Source of the DNA: Flammeovirgaceae bacterium UBA6059
GTDB taxonomy: Bacteria > Bacteroidota > Bacteroidia > Cytophagales > Cyclobacteriaceae
Assembly: GCA_002435755.1 (NCBI GenBank)
Contig: DIYH01000011.1
Location: 1 to 64,000 of the forward strand
DNA length: 64,000 nt
Direction of reading: 5' to 3'
Shown here: one piece after another, positions 54,525 through 63,574 of the stretch
Position numbering within the stretch: position 1 is the first letter of the stretch
Layout: each line of letters starts with the position of its first letter
The notes under the pieces: model-generated
The model's database searches: none
Told to the model about the DNA's origin: nothing
Seen by the model: the letters and a program-made list of their open reading frames with translations, nothing else
Position numbers and translations under genes: made by a program

Positions 54525-56546
54525 ATGAAAATACTTAAGCGAATTGCTCAATACACAGTCCTGGGATTGACCGTAGGGTGTACAGCCATCATTTCATCTG
54601 ATGACAGTCCAATGCCTCAAGATGATCCTCTCAATTCGGGCCTGGAAGCGATCAAAGTTCCGGAAAGCTTTGATTACGCTACTACACTCAACGCAGACCT
54701 CAATGTCTCTGTCTTAGACAACAAGAACAACGGTCTTGTAGGAGTGACTTTTGACTTGCATAAACCTGGCGATGAAGGATGGGAACTCATTGGCAAAGCA
54801 GCAACTGACCAAGACGGCCGGCTGGCTTTCAATGTACCAATCGCAACTGCCATTGAGTACCTGCTATTAGAAACCTCCTATATAGGGCTACCACAGCAAA
54901 CAATTATTTCGACTGATCAGCTACATGAGAAATTGATCATTGGTGGTGCACGTGCTGACAATGTAAACTCGTCAGCTGCACCCACCAATGGAAGACTGCT
55001 CGGTGGCCCTATTCCGGTAGGTGACTACTGGCTTCTCGACGAGTATGATAATCAGGGAGTCCCCTACAACTTGATGGAAATTCCTGATTACATCAGCCAG
55101 GATATGTTAGACCTTATCAATAGCTCGCTCCCGGAGCGACGACCTGTACCTATATACAATCCTGAATACCTGGACGATAATATACAGACCAATACACTAC
55201 TGGGTGATTCGGCAGAGGTGTGGGTAACATTCGTGCATGAAGGTGCCGGGTGGACCAACTCATTAGGCTACTATACTTACCCTCTGGATAATCCACCAAC
55301 CTCTGTCGACGAGATCGATAGCATGTTTATCATCTTCCCGAATGTAAGCTTTAAGGGCCATGGGGGCAATCTCATGTCCGGAGACAAAGTCTGTCTGGGA
55401 TCGTTCACCAAACGAACAGGTATCGGATGGTTTCTTATTCCTCGAGGCTGGACTGGGTCACAGGTGATAGACAGGTCTGAAATCAAGTATTCTGATAAAT
55501 CATTTAACTCTTTCACAGCACAGGAGTATCGTCAGCATACGGTTTTGTTAAAGGATGATGCTCGTGAACTACTTCTACTGGGTATGGAGGACACCTCCAG
55601 ACCGGGGGGTGACAATGATTTTAATGACGCGGTTTTTTACGTCACAGCCTCACCTTACACAGCTATTATAACTGACGATCTGGAATCGACAAAAACAGAC
55701 GAAAACCCTGATAGAGATGGCGATGGGGTCTCAGACATAAATGATGATTATCCCGATGATCCTGATAAGGCTTTCACAATATACACTCCCGGTGAAGCCA
55801 CTTTTGGATCTTTAGCATTCGAAGATCAATGGCCCAGTAAAGGCGACTATGATATGAATGACATGGTCATAGATTACAATTTCAAGTTTGTTACCAATAC
55901 TGCCAACAAAGCAGTATTGATAGAAACTGTACTGAGAATAAGAGCTGTTGGAGGTCAGTTTCACAATGGCTTTGGAATAGAGCTACCGGTAAGCTCTGGC
56001 CTGATCAGCAGCGTTAGCACAAATGATCCCAACTTATCGCTAAGCACGGAAGAAGGTAGTATTAGCACATCCATCATGATTTTTGAAGATGCGCATGACA
56101 TGATGAGTGCATCCGGCCATCTTAACACAGTTTCTGACCAATCGAAAATCGATATTCAGGAGCTGCGGTTTTCGATCAACTTCGTAGAACCGATCGCTAT
56201 GGCAAGTTTAGGGTATGCTCCTTTCAACCCGTTCATTACAGTCAATGGTGACCGCACAGTGGAGATACATCTACCAGACAAAACACCTACCCCTAAAGCG
56301 GACATAAGCCTGCTAGGCACACAGCATGACAAGAGCAACCCTGGAACAGGTTTGTACTACAAGTCTTACAACAATCTTCCCTGGGCAATTAATCTACCGG
56401 AATCGTTTGACTATCCGGTAGAGTTTAAATCTATCGATCAGGCGCACCTGATGTTCAAAGCATGGGCAGAAAGCGGAGGCACTCAAAACAAAGACTGGTA
56501 CAAGCCAAACAATGGATACCGAAACGACGAAAACATTTACAAGTAG
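54525..56546 (+). CDS. LruC-domain exported protein
   Basis: 673 residues. N-terminal signal with a possible lipobox (TVGC). A DUF4114-type stretch occurs near 340-370 (RPGGDNDFNDAVFYV), followed by a Ca-binding-like DRDGDGVSDINDDYPDDP (about 400-417) and the LruC region (FGSLAFEDQWPSKGDYDMNDMV). Such proteins are exported and often acidic and calcium-binding. Within the exopolysaccharide operon it may be a matrix or surface component attached to the polymer; this is inference. Confidence 0.82.
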   Translation: MKILKRIAQYTVLGLTVGCTAIISSDDSPMPQDDPLNSGLEAIKVPESFDYATTLNADLNVSVLDNKNNGLVGVTFDLHKPGDEGWELIGKAATDQDGRLAFNVPIATAIEYLLLETSYIGLPQQTIISTDQLHEKLIIGGARADNVNSSAAPTNGRLLGGPIPVGDYWLLDEYDNQGVPYNLMEIPDYISQDMLDLINSSLPERRPVPIYNPEYLDDNIQTNTLLGDSAEVWVTFVHEGAGWTNSLGYYTYPLDNPPTSVDEIDSMFIIFPNVSFKGHGGNLMSGDKVCLGSFTKRTGIGWFLIPRGWTGSQVIDRSEIKYSDKSFNSFTAQEYRQHTVLLKDDARELLLLGMEDTSRPGGDNDFNDAVFYVTASPYTAIITDDLESTKTDENPDRDGDGVSDINDDYPDDPDKAFTIYTPGEATFGSLAFEDQWPSKGDYDMNDMVIDYNFKFVTNTANKAVLIETVLRIRAVGGQFHNGFGIELPVSSGLISSVSTNDPNLSLSTEEGSISTSIMIFEDAHDMMSASGHLNTVSDQSKIDIQELRFSINFVEPIAMASLGYAPFNPFITVNGDRTVEIHLPDKTPTPKADISLLGTQHDKSNPGTGLYYKSYNNLPWAINLPESFDYPVEFKSIDQAHLMFKAWAESGGTQNKDWYKPNNGYRNDENIYK

Positions 56547-56576
56547 ATTGATAGGTTAAAGGTTAGGTTAATTGAT

Positions 56577-56604
56577 AAAAAGGTCGGTTGTTCCGGCCTT
56601 TTTT
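56577..56604 (+). terminator. Rho-independent terminator after LruC gene
   Basis: AAAAAGGTCGG and CCGGCCTTTTTT pair with one G-T wobble around loop TTGTT, followed by T. It separates the first exopolysaccharide transcription unit from the second. Confidence 0.85.
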
Positions 56605-56659
56605 CGTTGATCACATCTCCCCGAAAAACGTCGCTTAACGTCATCTAACGAGGTAGACA

Positions 56660-56675
56660 TCCCAAACATCTAATA
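56660..56675 (+). promoter_or_regulatory. 16-bp shared upstream element, copy 2
   Basis: TCCCAAACATCTAATA, identical to 53289-53304, again starting 42 bases before a -7 element. It precedes the TolC-like/Wzz unit. Confidence 0.65.
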
Positions 56676-56701
56676 TAAAAAAATAGGGGCCTGTTGCCTT
56701 A

Positions 56702-56709
56702 TACTTTTG
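56702..56709 (+). promoter_or_regulatory. -7 element TACTTTTG
   Basis: Perfect TAnnTTTG match 20 bases before the TolC-like ATG at 56730. As in the first unit, TTGCCT lies just upstream (56694-56699) and there is no proper -33 TTG. Confidence 0.55.
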
Positions 56710-56729
56710 GATTATCAAAATATAAGGAA

Positions 56730-57446
56730 ATGACCAAACCTATTTTAATACTACTTATACTAACATGCTCTATCACGCTTTTCGCCCAGGAGGAGGAGTT
56801 TGATTATGAAAAAGAGCGACAGTTGGTAGACCTTCTGCTCAAGGACCAAAGTTTACTTGATAGCATAGTTGAAAATGCACTCGCCAACTCTAATCAGATC
56901 CAGGCAATGGATGCTGAAATCCTCCAAAAACATGAATTGACCAAGCAAGAAAAGCGAAGCTGGCTGTCCACCTTTCAAATGGGTATCAACTTCTTTAATA
57001 CCCAGACCACTTACGATGAATTCAACCGACCGATAACTACAGCATCGGTATTGTCCAATGTTGGTATCAGCCTCAGCATCAATCCTGAGAGATTGGCCAA
57101 TCTTGGAAGCCGTGTGAAAGTGGCAGAATATGAAATAGAAAGAGTAAGCCAGACACAGAATGAGCAGCGCCGCATACTCCGCAACTTCATTACCGGTAAG
57201 TATTATGATTATATGGAAGCCTTAAACGTAATTGAGATACGTAGCAATGCGTTGCAAACCCAACGCCAGCGCTACGAAGTAGTCACCTTAAAATTTACTC
57301 GAGGAGAAGCTGAAGCTGACAACCTAATGCTGCTGGAAAACGGACTTTTCAGTCTCGAGGAAGCCTATCTCAAGGCCAAAGTATTTGCAATGAAGCTCAA
57401 ATCAGAAATAGAGCTTTTCACCTCTCCTGTTCGATTAAATAGATGA
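56730..57446 (+). CDS. short TolC-like outer membrane efflux protein
   Basis: About 238 residues from the ATG at 56730, which gives a clean signal peptide (ending TLFAQ). The long helices with MDAEILQKHELTKQEKRSWLSTFQMGINFF and VKVAEYEIERVSQTQNEQRRILRNFITGKYYDYMEA are typical of one TolC (OEP) repeat; ordinary TolC proteins are about twice this length with two repeats. It may be a half-size exporter component for the polymer, possibly with the Wzz-like protein whose gene overlaps by 4 bases. Confidence 0.75.
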   Translation: MTKPILILLILTCSITLFAQEEEFDYEKERQLVDLLLKDQSLLDSIVENALANSNQIQAMDAEILQKHELTKQEKRSWLSTFQMGINFFNTQTTYDEFNRPITTASVLSNVGISLSINPERLANLGSRVKVAEYEIERVSQTQNEQRRILRNFITGKYYDYMEALNVIEIRSNALQTQRQRYEVVTLKFTRGEAEADNLMLLENGLFSLEEAYLKAKVFAMKLKSEIELFTSPVRLNR

Positions 57447-59584
57447 GTAAGATGGAAGAAGTAGTAAAAATCATAAGAGTCTTAAGTCGGCAGTGGTTGA
57501 TCCTGCTTGTTGCACCATTGATCTGTATGTCGATCATATATGTTCTTACTAAAGACCACCCCAGAATATACCGCTCTGAGGCGAAGCTCTATCTCAACCT
57601 TCAGGAAAATCAGGCTACAAGCTTGAATGGTGAAGGACTAAAGCAGTATCAGGTGCACACCTATTTCCAAAACATAACTGAGCTGATCAAGTCTAAAAGA
57701 ACACGCGCCAGAACAAGATTGCTGATACTAGAGAAAGGATTAGAAGGAAACAGCCTGCTATCTCTTGGCCTTCCTCAAAATCCTGAAACACTAGATGCGA
57801 TCAGAATACGACTCGGCGAGTTGCAATCTGGAGACCTGGTGCCCCGAAAAGGCCGTGGAACTGACAGCCTTATACTAGCTTATTTCGATTATCATAAGCT
57901 TTCTAATGCCAGGATGATCGATATGGTCTCGACTTACCGCTTACGTGACAGCAATTATCTCGGATTTTCATTGGAAGAGGAAATAGCACACAAGGCGCAG
58001 CTAATCGCCCAGTGCTTCATTGACGCACTCATAGCTGAAAACAAATTTCTAGCAAAAAATCAGATCAAGGGACACAAAGATCTACTAGAGGAGTTGCTAA
58101 GAAAAGCCAAGTTGGATCTTGATGCTAAAGTAGCCAAACTAGAAAAATACAAAGTTGACAACAGTATCATCAACCTGGGAGAGCATACCAAGGCGATTGT
58201 CACCTACCTGGTAGAAATAGAAGCTCAAAGAGCAAAGCTATTCTCAACGATTGTAGGCAGTCAGAAGGGTAAAACAGAAGTCTTACAAACTGCAGAAACA
58301 GGCAATGAACTATCTATTGATTTCTCACAAAATGCTCAAATTATTCAGCTGAAAAAAGAGCTAAAAGAACTCAACAGACAGAATTTATTGGCTTCTCTTA
58401 GTAACAACAACCTGGACGCAATGCCACAAATAGAAGCGCGAATCGAAGATACAAAGCTTGAACTCAGCAATAAGCTCGTCGAAATGTCCAACAAGTTGAC
58501 CTACGATCCTACCAGGATCCAACTTGAGCTGGCCAACAGATACCTTGCTTATGATCTTGACGAGGAGATGTCTAAGGACATACTTTACGTGATAGACGAT
58601 GAGATCAAAAGAGTCCAGTCTTATGCTAAAAAATTTGCTCCCTACGAATCGACCATTGGGACGTATGACCGTGAGATCTTTACCGCGCAAAACGCTTATC
58701 TCACATTGTTGAACAAGCTTAGTATAGCACAGTCTATCGAATATGGATCAGGCGAGAATGAGATTGAGATCATAGATCCTCCACACCTACCAGACGAGCC
58801 ATTAGCCTCAAAAAGAGTCATATTGATCATCGCAGGTGGCATAGCCATCTTTGTACTGATCGCAGGATTGTTCGTGTTGCTCACTTTGCTTGATAAGTCT
58901 ATTGCTACTGCCAGCGATTACGAACGATGTGGTAACTTTCATGTCATTGGCGCGGTACCTTCTCGCAAGCAATACGACAAAAACGATGCTACAAGCGCAA
59001 TACATGATCAACAACTCATCGCTTTGTCTAAAGCAGTAAGAACTTCAGCTGACAACTATGGTAACGTAGTATTGATGGTATCATCCACAAGTGGTACCGG
59101 TAAGTCATACCTGGCCGAGCAGATGAGAAAAACACTCAGCAGCCCCACATACAAAGTAGCCATTGTTAATGCATCACCAGACACTGAATACGTCGAAGGT
59201 CAGATTGATATGCGGGAGTATGTATCTGATAACAGCATACTACGCAACGAGTCTGTTATGACAGAGCAATTGGACGAACTACGAAAGCAAAATGACCTTG
59301 TGCTTTTGTTAACAGCACCGTCAGACCAAAGCGCAGATATCAATGTTTGGCTCGAACTGTATCCGCATTTTCTCTACTTGTTCAAAGCAGGAAGAATATT
59401 CTCTACTGCAGATAAAAGACTTGAAGCGATGCTGGAAAGCAAAAAATCCTGTACCGCGGGTACGGTTCTATGCCAGACATCCATAGAAGACATGGAAGAT
59501 CTCGTTGGCGAAGTTCCAAAATCGAGAAGTGCCTTCAGAGTATGGGTGAAAAAATTCCTAACCAGAAACCTACAAACAGCATGA
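57443..59584 (+). CDS. Wzz/GumC-like polysaccharide copolymerase with degenerate kinase domain
   Basis: 713 residues: N-terminal membrane segment (about 16-34), long periplasmic coiled-coil region (about 40-450), second membrane segment (about 455-480), then a cytosolic domain. The latter has Walker A SSTSGTGKS (about 547-555) as in tyrosine autokinases, but the usual Walker A' Asp motif is replaced by IVNASPDT and there is no C-terminal Tyr cluster, so kinase activity is doubtful. The role is chain-length control or export. It overlaps both neighbours by ATGA. Confidence 0.88.
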   Translation: MSKMEEVVKIIRVLSRQWLILLVAPLICMSIIYVLTKDHPRIYRSEAKLYLNLQENQATSLNGEGLKQYQVHTYFQNITELIKSKRTRARTRLLILEKGLEGNSLLSLGLPQNPETLDAIRIRLGELQSGDLVPRKGRGTDSLILAYFDYHKLSNARMIDMVSTYRLRDSNYLGFSLEEEIAHKAQLIAQCFIDALIAENKFLAKNQIKGHKDLLEELLRKAKLDLDAKVAKLEKYKVDNSIINLGEHTKAIVTYLVEIEAQRAKLFSTIVGSQKGKTEVLQTAETGNELSIDFSQNAQIIQLKKELKELNRQNLLASLSNNNLDAMPQIEARIEDTKLELSNKLVEMSNKLTYDPTRIQLELANRYLAYDLDEEMSKDILYVIDDEIKRVQSYAKKFAPYESTIGTYDREIFTAQNAYLTLLNKLSIAQSIEYGSGENEIEIIDPPHLPDEPLASKRVILIIAGGIAIFVLIAGLFVLLTLLDKSIATASDYERCGNFHVIGAVPSRKQYDKNDATSAIHDQQLIALSKAVRTSADNYGNVVLMVSSTSGTGKSYLAEQMRKTLSSPTYKVAIVNASPDTEYVEGQIDMREYVSDNSILRNESVMTEQLDELRKQNDLVLLLTAPSDQSADINVWLELYPHFLYLFKAGRIFSTADKRLEAMLESKKSCTAGTVLCQTSIEDMEDLVGEVPKSRSAFRVWVKKFLTRNLQTA

Positions 59585-60801
59585 TTACGCTAGTCAACTT
59601 TCTATACACCATTTTGGTGATTTACCTTAGTGCTTACAGCATCTTTTGGATAGTCTCCACAGTACTCGGGTTATTTTATCGACCACCGTTCACGGTAGCC
59701 AATTCAGAAAATCCGGAGCTGCTACTTTTACTCCCGGCTTATAAGCCGAGCCCGATATTTACCGAGGTACTGGCTAGAGTAACAAAGGCCATCGGCGAGC
59801 GCAACATCAAAGTGTTAGTACTGCTTCAGGAAGCTGATCCTAAGTACAGAGTAGAAGCCGAATCACATGGCTTCATGGTTGAGGAAAAGGTCTTTAGTAT
59901 GCTACCGGGCAATAGCTATCATCATGCATTGAAGTACCTCACCGCTAGGATTACAGACTACAACAAGGCTGGTTTCCTACCGGAATTTGTTATGCTCCTG
60001 GACAAAGACAATCTCATTGATGAAGACTTTTTCTCAAACATATCCGAAGACCTTTACAATAGATATGACGTCTTTCAGGGAAGACGATTGGCGCTCAACA
60101 CAGACCAGTCTACCAGTTTTTTCGATGCTGTAAGTGAAGGACTAAACGACCTGATGTTCAGGGCAGCCGGATGCAAAGCTGGTGATACCCTCGAAATTAG
60201 CGGAAGCTCAGCATTGATCAGAACTTCACTTTTCTGCAAAGCCATAAACCAACTTAATCCCAAAGCTCCCGGATTTGACAAAAACTTCATGGTCAACATT
60301 CTAACATCCGAAAAAAGCAATTCGATGATCTTCCTTCCGGATTGTAAGGTCAGAGAGGAAAAGACCAACTCAATAGAAGCACACAATCCCCAACGTTTAA
60401 GATGGTTTGGAGAACAGTACTTCAACGCAGTATTCTCAGCTCCTGTGCTGTTCAATAGCTGGTTGCATAAGGGACGCTGGAGCGCACTTTGGTACCTGGT
60501 CGTGCTTTGCAGACCACCAAGGTCAGTTCAGCTTCTTTTATTACCACTTCTAGTACTTGGTGAACTCATCATGTTACTATTCACTAGCAGCCTATCCTAT
60601 ACTCTGCCATTGATAGTCATCTCTACAGTATTTGTGTTATTATCCAGCTGGTTGACACTACGTCACCTCGGACTTCAATCGAAGGCTTTTCAATTCGCTT
60701 TGCGCCTCCCTACACTGGCTGTGCATAACATTATTAATGCATTGAAGAGTGTTAAAGCTGAAAACAGAGGCAAGTTTATCCATACGGAACATAAGCTTTA
60801 A
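59581..60801 (+). CDS. membrane glycosyltransferase, GT2-like
   Basis: About 406 residues from the ATG at 59581 (ATGA overlap with the copolymerase). N-terminal membrane helix (about 6-28), GT-A-like domain with MLLDKDNLIDEDF (DxD-like, about 140-150) and the QRLRWFGEQY motif (Q-x-x-RW), then C-terminal membrane segments (about 310-380). The arrangement suits a synthase-type or repeat-unit glycosyltransferase. The sugar is unknown. Confidence 0.85.
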   Translation: MITLVNFLYTILVIYLSAYSIFWIVSTVLGLFYRPPFTVANSENPELLLLLPAYKPSPIFTEVLARVTKAIGERNIKVLVLLQEADPKYRVEAESHGFMVEEKVFSMLPGNSYHHALKYLTARITDYNKAGFLPEFVMLLDKDNLIDEDFFSNISEDLYNRYDVFQGRRLALNTDQSTSFFDAVSEGLNDLMFRAAGCKAGDTLEISGSSALIRTSLFCKAINQLNPKAPGFDKNFMVNILTSEKSNSMIFLPDCKVREEKTNSIEAHNPQRLRWFGEQYFNAVFSAPVLFNSWLHKGRWSALWYLVVLCRPPRSVQLLLLPLLVLGELIMLLFTSSLSYTLPLIVISTVFVLLSSWLTLRHLGLQSKAFQFALRLPTLAVHNIINALKSVKAENRGKFIHTEHKL

Positions 60802-60803
60802 AT

Positions 60804-62276
60804 ATGGCCGGCCTAATCAATACATATCAACCATATGAATTTGGCAAAATGATTTTTGGAGAACAGAAGCTGAACCAGCCAACCATATGGGTGATTGTCA
60901 TTGGCATATCCTCAGTGGTTGGTCTCCTCACTGTCAAAATGGGCCTGTTGGCTCCTGCTGGCATCACACTGGCGATCATAGCAGCTCCTATAGCGTTCAG
61001 CGCACTATGGAATACTCAAATAGGTCTCTACATCATGATCTTTTTCGCCTATTTCCTTAGTGTATTCAACAGGATCATGCGGGATGTACCACTTGGCATT
61101 GCACTTGACTATATGATCCTCATTATGATGCTAGGTCTGGTCTATCGCTGCTACCGCAAGGATGACTGGTCAGCTTTTAGCTCACCGATCAGTGTCTCAG
61201 TGGGAGTATGGGCCGCTATGAACATTCTTGAATTTTTCAACCCTATTGCCAGCTCAAGACTAGCATGGTTTTATGTGATCAGACCAGCTGTAGGCTACCT
61301 CTTACTCTTCTTTTTGGCACTTTCTGTACTCAAGTCAAAACGAGAACTGTATAGGCTCCTGTTTACACTCATCGCATTCAATACCTTCTCAGCCCTGTGG
61401 GGGATCTACCAATACTTCTTTGGATACTTCGATTGGGAAATGGCTCATATCATGCGAAATGATGCCATCCATCTTGTATTCAATGACGGTAGATGGAGGT
61501 CATTTGGTTCCGTTGGTTCACCAGCTCAGTACGGTATCCTTATGGCCTTCACAGGGTCTTTATGTCTGATGATGGTCGGTGGCTTCAAATCATGGCGTAC
61601 TAAAACAATCCTTTTCATGGCTGGCAGCATATCTATGCTGGCCTTACTCTACTCAGGCACAAGGTCCGCCTTTGTCATACCTGCATTCTTCTTCGTAGTG
61701 TGGGTAGTTCTTTCAGGCAAGAAGAGATGGTACGCTTCTTTGGTCCTACCGATAGTTGGACTATTAGTACTTGCCAACATCGAGACCAACATCTATCAAC
61801 TGCAACGTATTCAGACCATTTTTCATGCTACTCAGGACAAGTCCTATCAGGTACGTGCTCAAAATCGATCTATGATCGCGCCGTGGATCCTAAGTCATCC
61901 CATTGGTGGTGGCCTGGGTTCAACCGGCGTTTGGGGTACTAGATTTTCTCCAGGTACTTTCCTTGCCAATTTCCCGCCAGATTCCGGTCTCATCCGGGTC
62001 TCTGTAGAGCTTGGATGGATAGGCCTTATCATATTTCTCAACCTTTACGGACAGACCATATTGAGAGGTGCCATCGCCTATCGGAAAATGATCGACAAAG
62101 AACTGAGAGTGATCACTGCCGGGATAATTTGCGGCGTAGCTGCTTTTCTCCCGGTTGAGTGGGGTCAGGAGGTCGTTGGAGTATATCCCATTAGTATACT
62201 TTTCTGGCTCTATACTGCCATACTTTTCCGTGCCATAGCATTGGATCAGCAATCTGATAAACAAACAACAACATGA
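60804..62276 (+). CDS. O-antigen ligase/polymerase family protein (Wzy-like)
   Basis: 490 residues with about ten or eleven membrane segments and a central periplasmic loop containing RSMIAPWILSHPIGGGLGSTGVWG, the O-antigen ligase (Wzy_C) signature. It probably polymerises the repeat units or ligates the chain. Gap of 2 bases after the GT2-like gene and ATGA overlap with the GT4 gene. Confidence 0.88.
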   Translation: MAGLINTYQPYEFGKMIFGEQKLNQPTIWVIVIGISSVVGLLTVKMGLLAPAGITLAIIAAPIAFSALWNTQIGLYIMIFFAYFLSVFNRIMRDVPLGIALDYMILIMMLGLVYRCYRKDDWSAFSSPISVSVGVWAAMNILEFFNPIASSRLAWFYVIRPAVGYLLLFFLALSVLKSKRELYRLLFTLIAFNTFSALWGIYQYFFGYFDWEMAHIMRNDAIHLVFNDGRWRSFGSVGSPAQYGILMAFTGSLCLMMVGGFKSWRTKTILFMAGSISMLALLYSGTRSAFVIPAFFFVVWVVLSGKKRWYASLVLPIVGLLVLANIETNIYQLQRIQTIFHATQDKSYQVRAQNRSMIAPWILSHPIGGGLGSTGVWGTRFSPGTFLANFPPDSGLIRVSVELGWIGLIIFLNLYGQTILRGAIAYRKMIDKELRVITAGIICGVAAFLPVEWGQEVVGVYPISILFWLYTAILFRAIALDQQSDKQTTT

Positions 62277-63355
62277 AAGTCAATTACATCTCCTGCCAGG
62301 ACAGATACTGTGGACTGGGTCAATACACTGAAAACCTCGCCAAATCAACTCACTCACAAGGTGAGGTGGTTAAAGCTTACCGAAAAGATCATGGAGATGG
62401 AAGGATATTCAGGGCTTATCCATATAGAAGCTTTAGAAAGATGAGGCCCTATATAGCACCCTACTTCCTGTCCAAGTCCATCAAGCAAGACGAGGCGGAT
62501 GTATGGCAGGCAGACTATGTGGATGCATCCATGGCTGCAATCATGGCCGGTAAGAGAGACAACCTATTCGTGACCATACATGATGCCATACCGTTTGTCC
62601 ATGCGGCAAGGGATACTGCCTTCGAGTATTACAAATGGCAACTGCAAATGGCCAATAGACATGCCCGCTCCATTATAGTAGTATCTCATCATGCTAAAAA
62701 AGAAGTCGTTAAGTACACCGACATTGCTCCCTCAAGAATACATGTTGTGTATAATGGTATCAATCATGATATCTTCAAACCTGCCAGCACTACTGATAAA
62801 TCTGATCAGGACTATAACAAAAAGAAATTCTCAGTAAGATACCTGGGTGGATTGGGGGTACCCCATAAAAATGCTCTGGCTTTGCTTAGGACAGCCGAGA
62901 TCATCCAAAAGACAACTGATGACGTAATATTCGAAATTGGGGGATATCTACCGGAAAACCACCACTTGCGCAGGGCTGCCAGGGACCTTAAGCTGAAGAA
63001 TTTAGTTTTTTCAGGATTTATCAAGGATGAAGATATGGCAGGTTTCTATCAAGGTGCGGACCTCTTCCTTTTTCCAAGTTTGCTGGAAGGTTTCGGCTTC
63101 CCTCCTTTGGAGGCAATGGCCTGTGGTGTTCCAACCATCGTTTCAGATATTCCTGTACTTAGAGAGACCCTTGGAGAGGCAGCCTGCTTTGCAACACCCA
63201 CACCCACCTCCTATGCCGAAGCAATCATCAATCTACGACATGACAACACCCTAAGGTATAACCTTGTAAAGTCAGGTGTAGCACGCGCCGCAAAATACTC
63301 TTGGGACAAAGCAGCAACAGAAATGAAATCGCTTTATTTGACCAAAGCAGCTTAG
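62273..63355 (+). CDS. glycosyltransferase family 4 (GT-B)
   Basis: 360 residues of the GT-B fold. The C-terminal Glycos_transf_1 domain has the GGLGVPHKNALALLR turn, ENHHLRRAARDLKLKNLVFSGFI and the EGFGFPPLEAMACGVPTIVSD motif with the two Glu that bind the nucleotide sugar. It transfers a hexose from an activated sugar during repeat-unit assembly; the specific sugar is unknown. It is the last gene of this unit. Confidence 0.92.
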   Translation: MKVNYISCQDRYCGLGQYTENLAKSTHSQGEVVKAYRKDHGDGRIFRAYPYRSFRKMRPYIAPYFLSKSIKQDEADVWQADYVDASMAAIMAGKRDNLFVTIHDAIPFVHAARDTAFEYYKWQLQMANRHARSIIVVSHHAKKEVVKYTDIAPSRIHVVYNGINHDIFKPASTTDKSDQDYNKKKFSVRYLGGLGVPHKNALALLRTAEIIQKTTDDVIFEIGGYLPENHHLRRAARDLKLKNLVFSGFIKDEDMAGFYQGADLFLFPSLLEGFGFPPLEAMACGVPTIVSDIPVLRETLGEAACFATPTPTSYAEAIINLRHDNTLRYNLVKSGVARAAKYSWDKAATEMKSLYLTKAA

Positions 63356-63574
63356 AAGGTCCCATAAGAGCTACCCGATTAGATAGGAAGCAGCTCTGGT
63401 CTACTGCCACAAAACCGCTATCAGCTATCCATATCAACAGTTTTTCAATGGATTGGTGCTATATACCAAGCGTTGTTTCCGTCCCCTAAATGCTACTCCT
63501 ACCAAAAATCGACTGATCCCTTCCAACTGTCGAATTAATCAAAATCGCAGCTTTTATAAGCCTACCTTGGTATT

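Noticed and set aside
63301..63489. 62-codon forward frame across the end of the GT4 gene.
   Set aside because: It begins inside the GT4 coding sequence in another frame and shows no family-like sequence.
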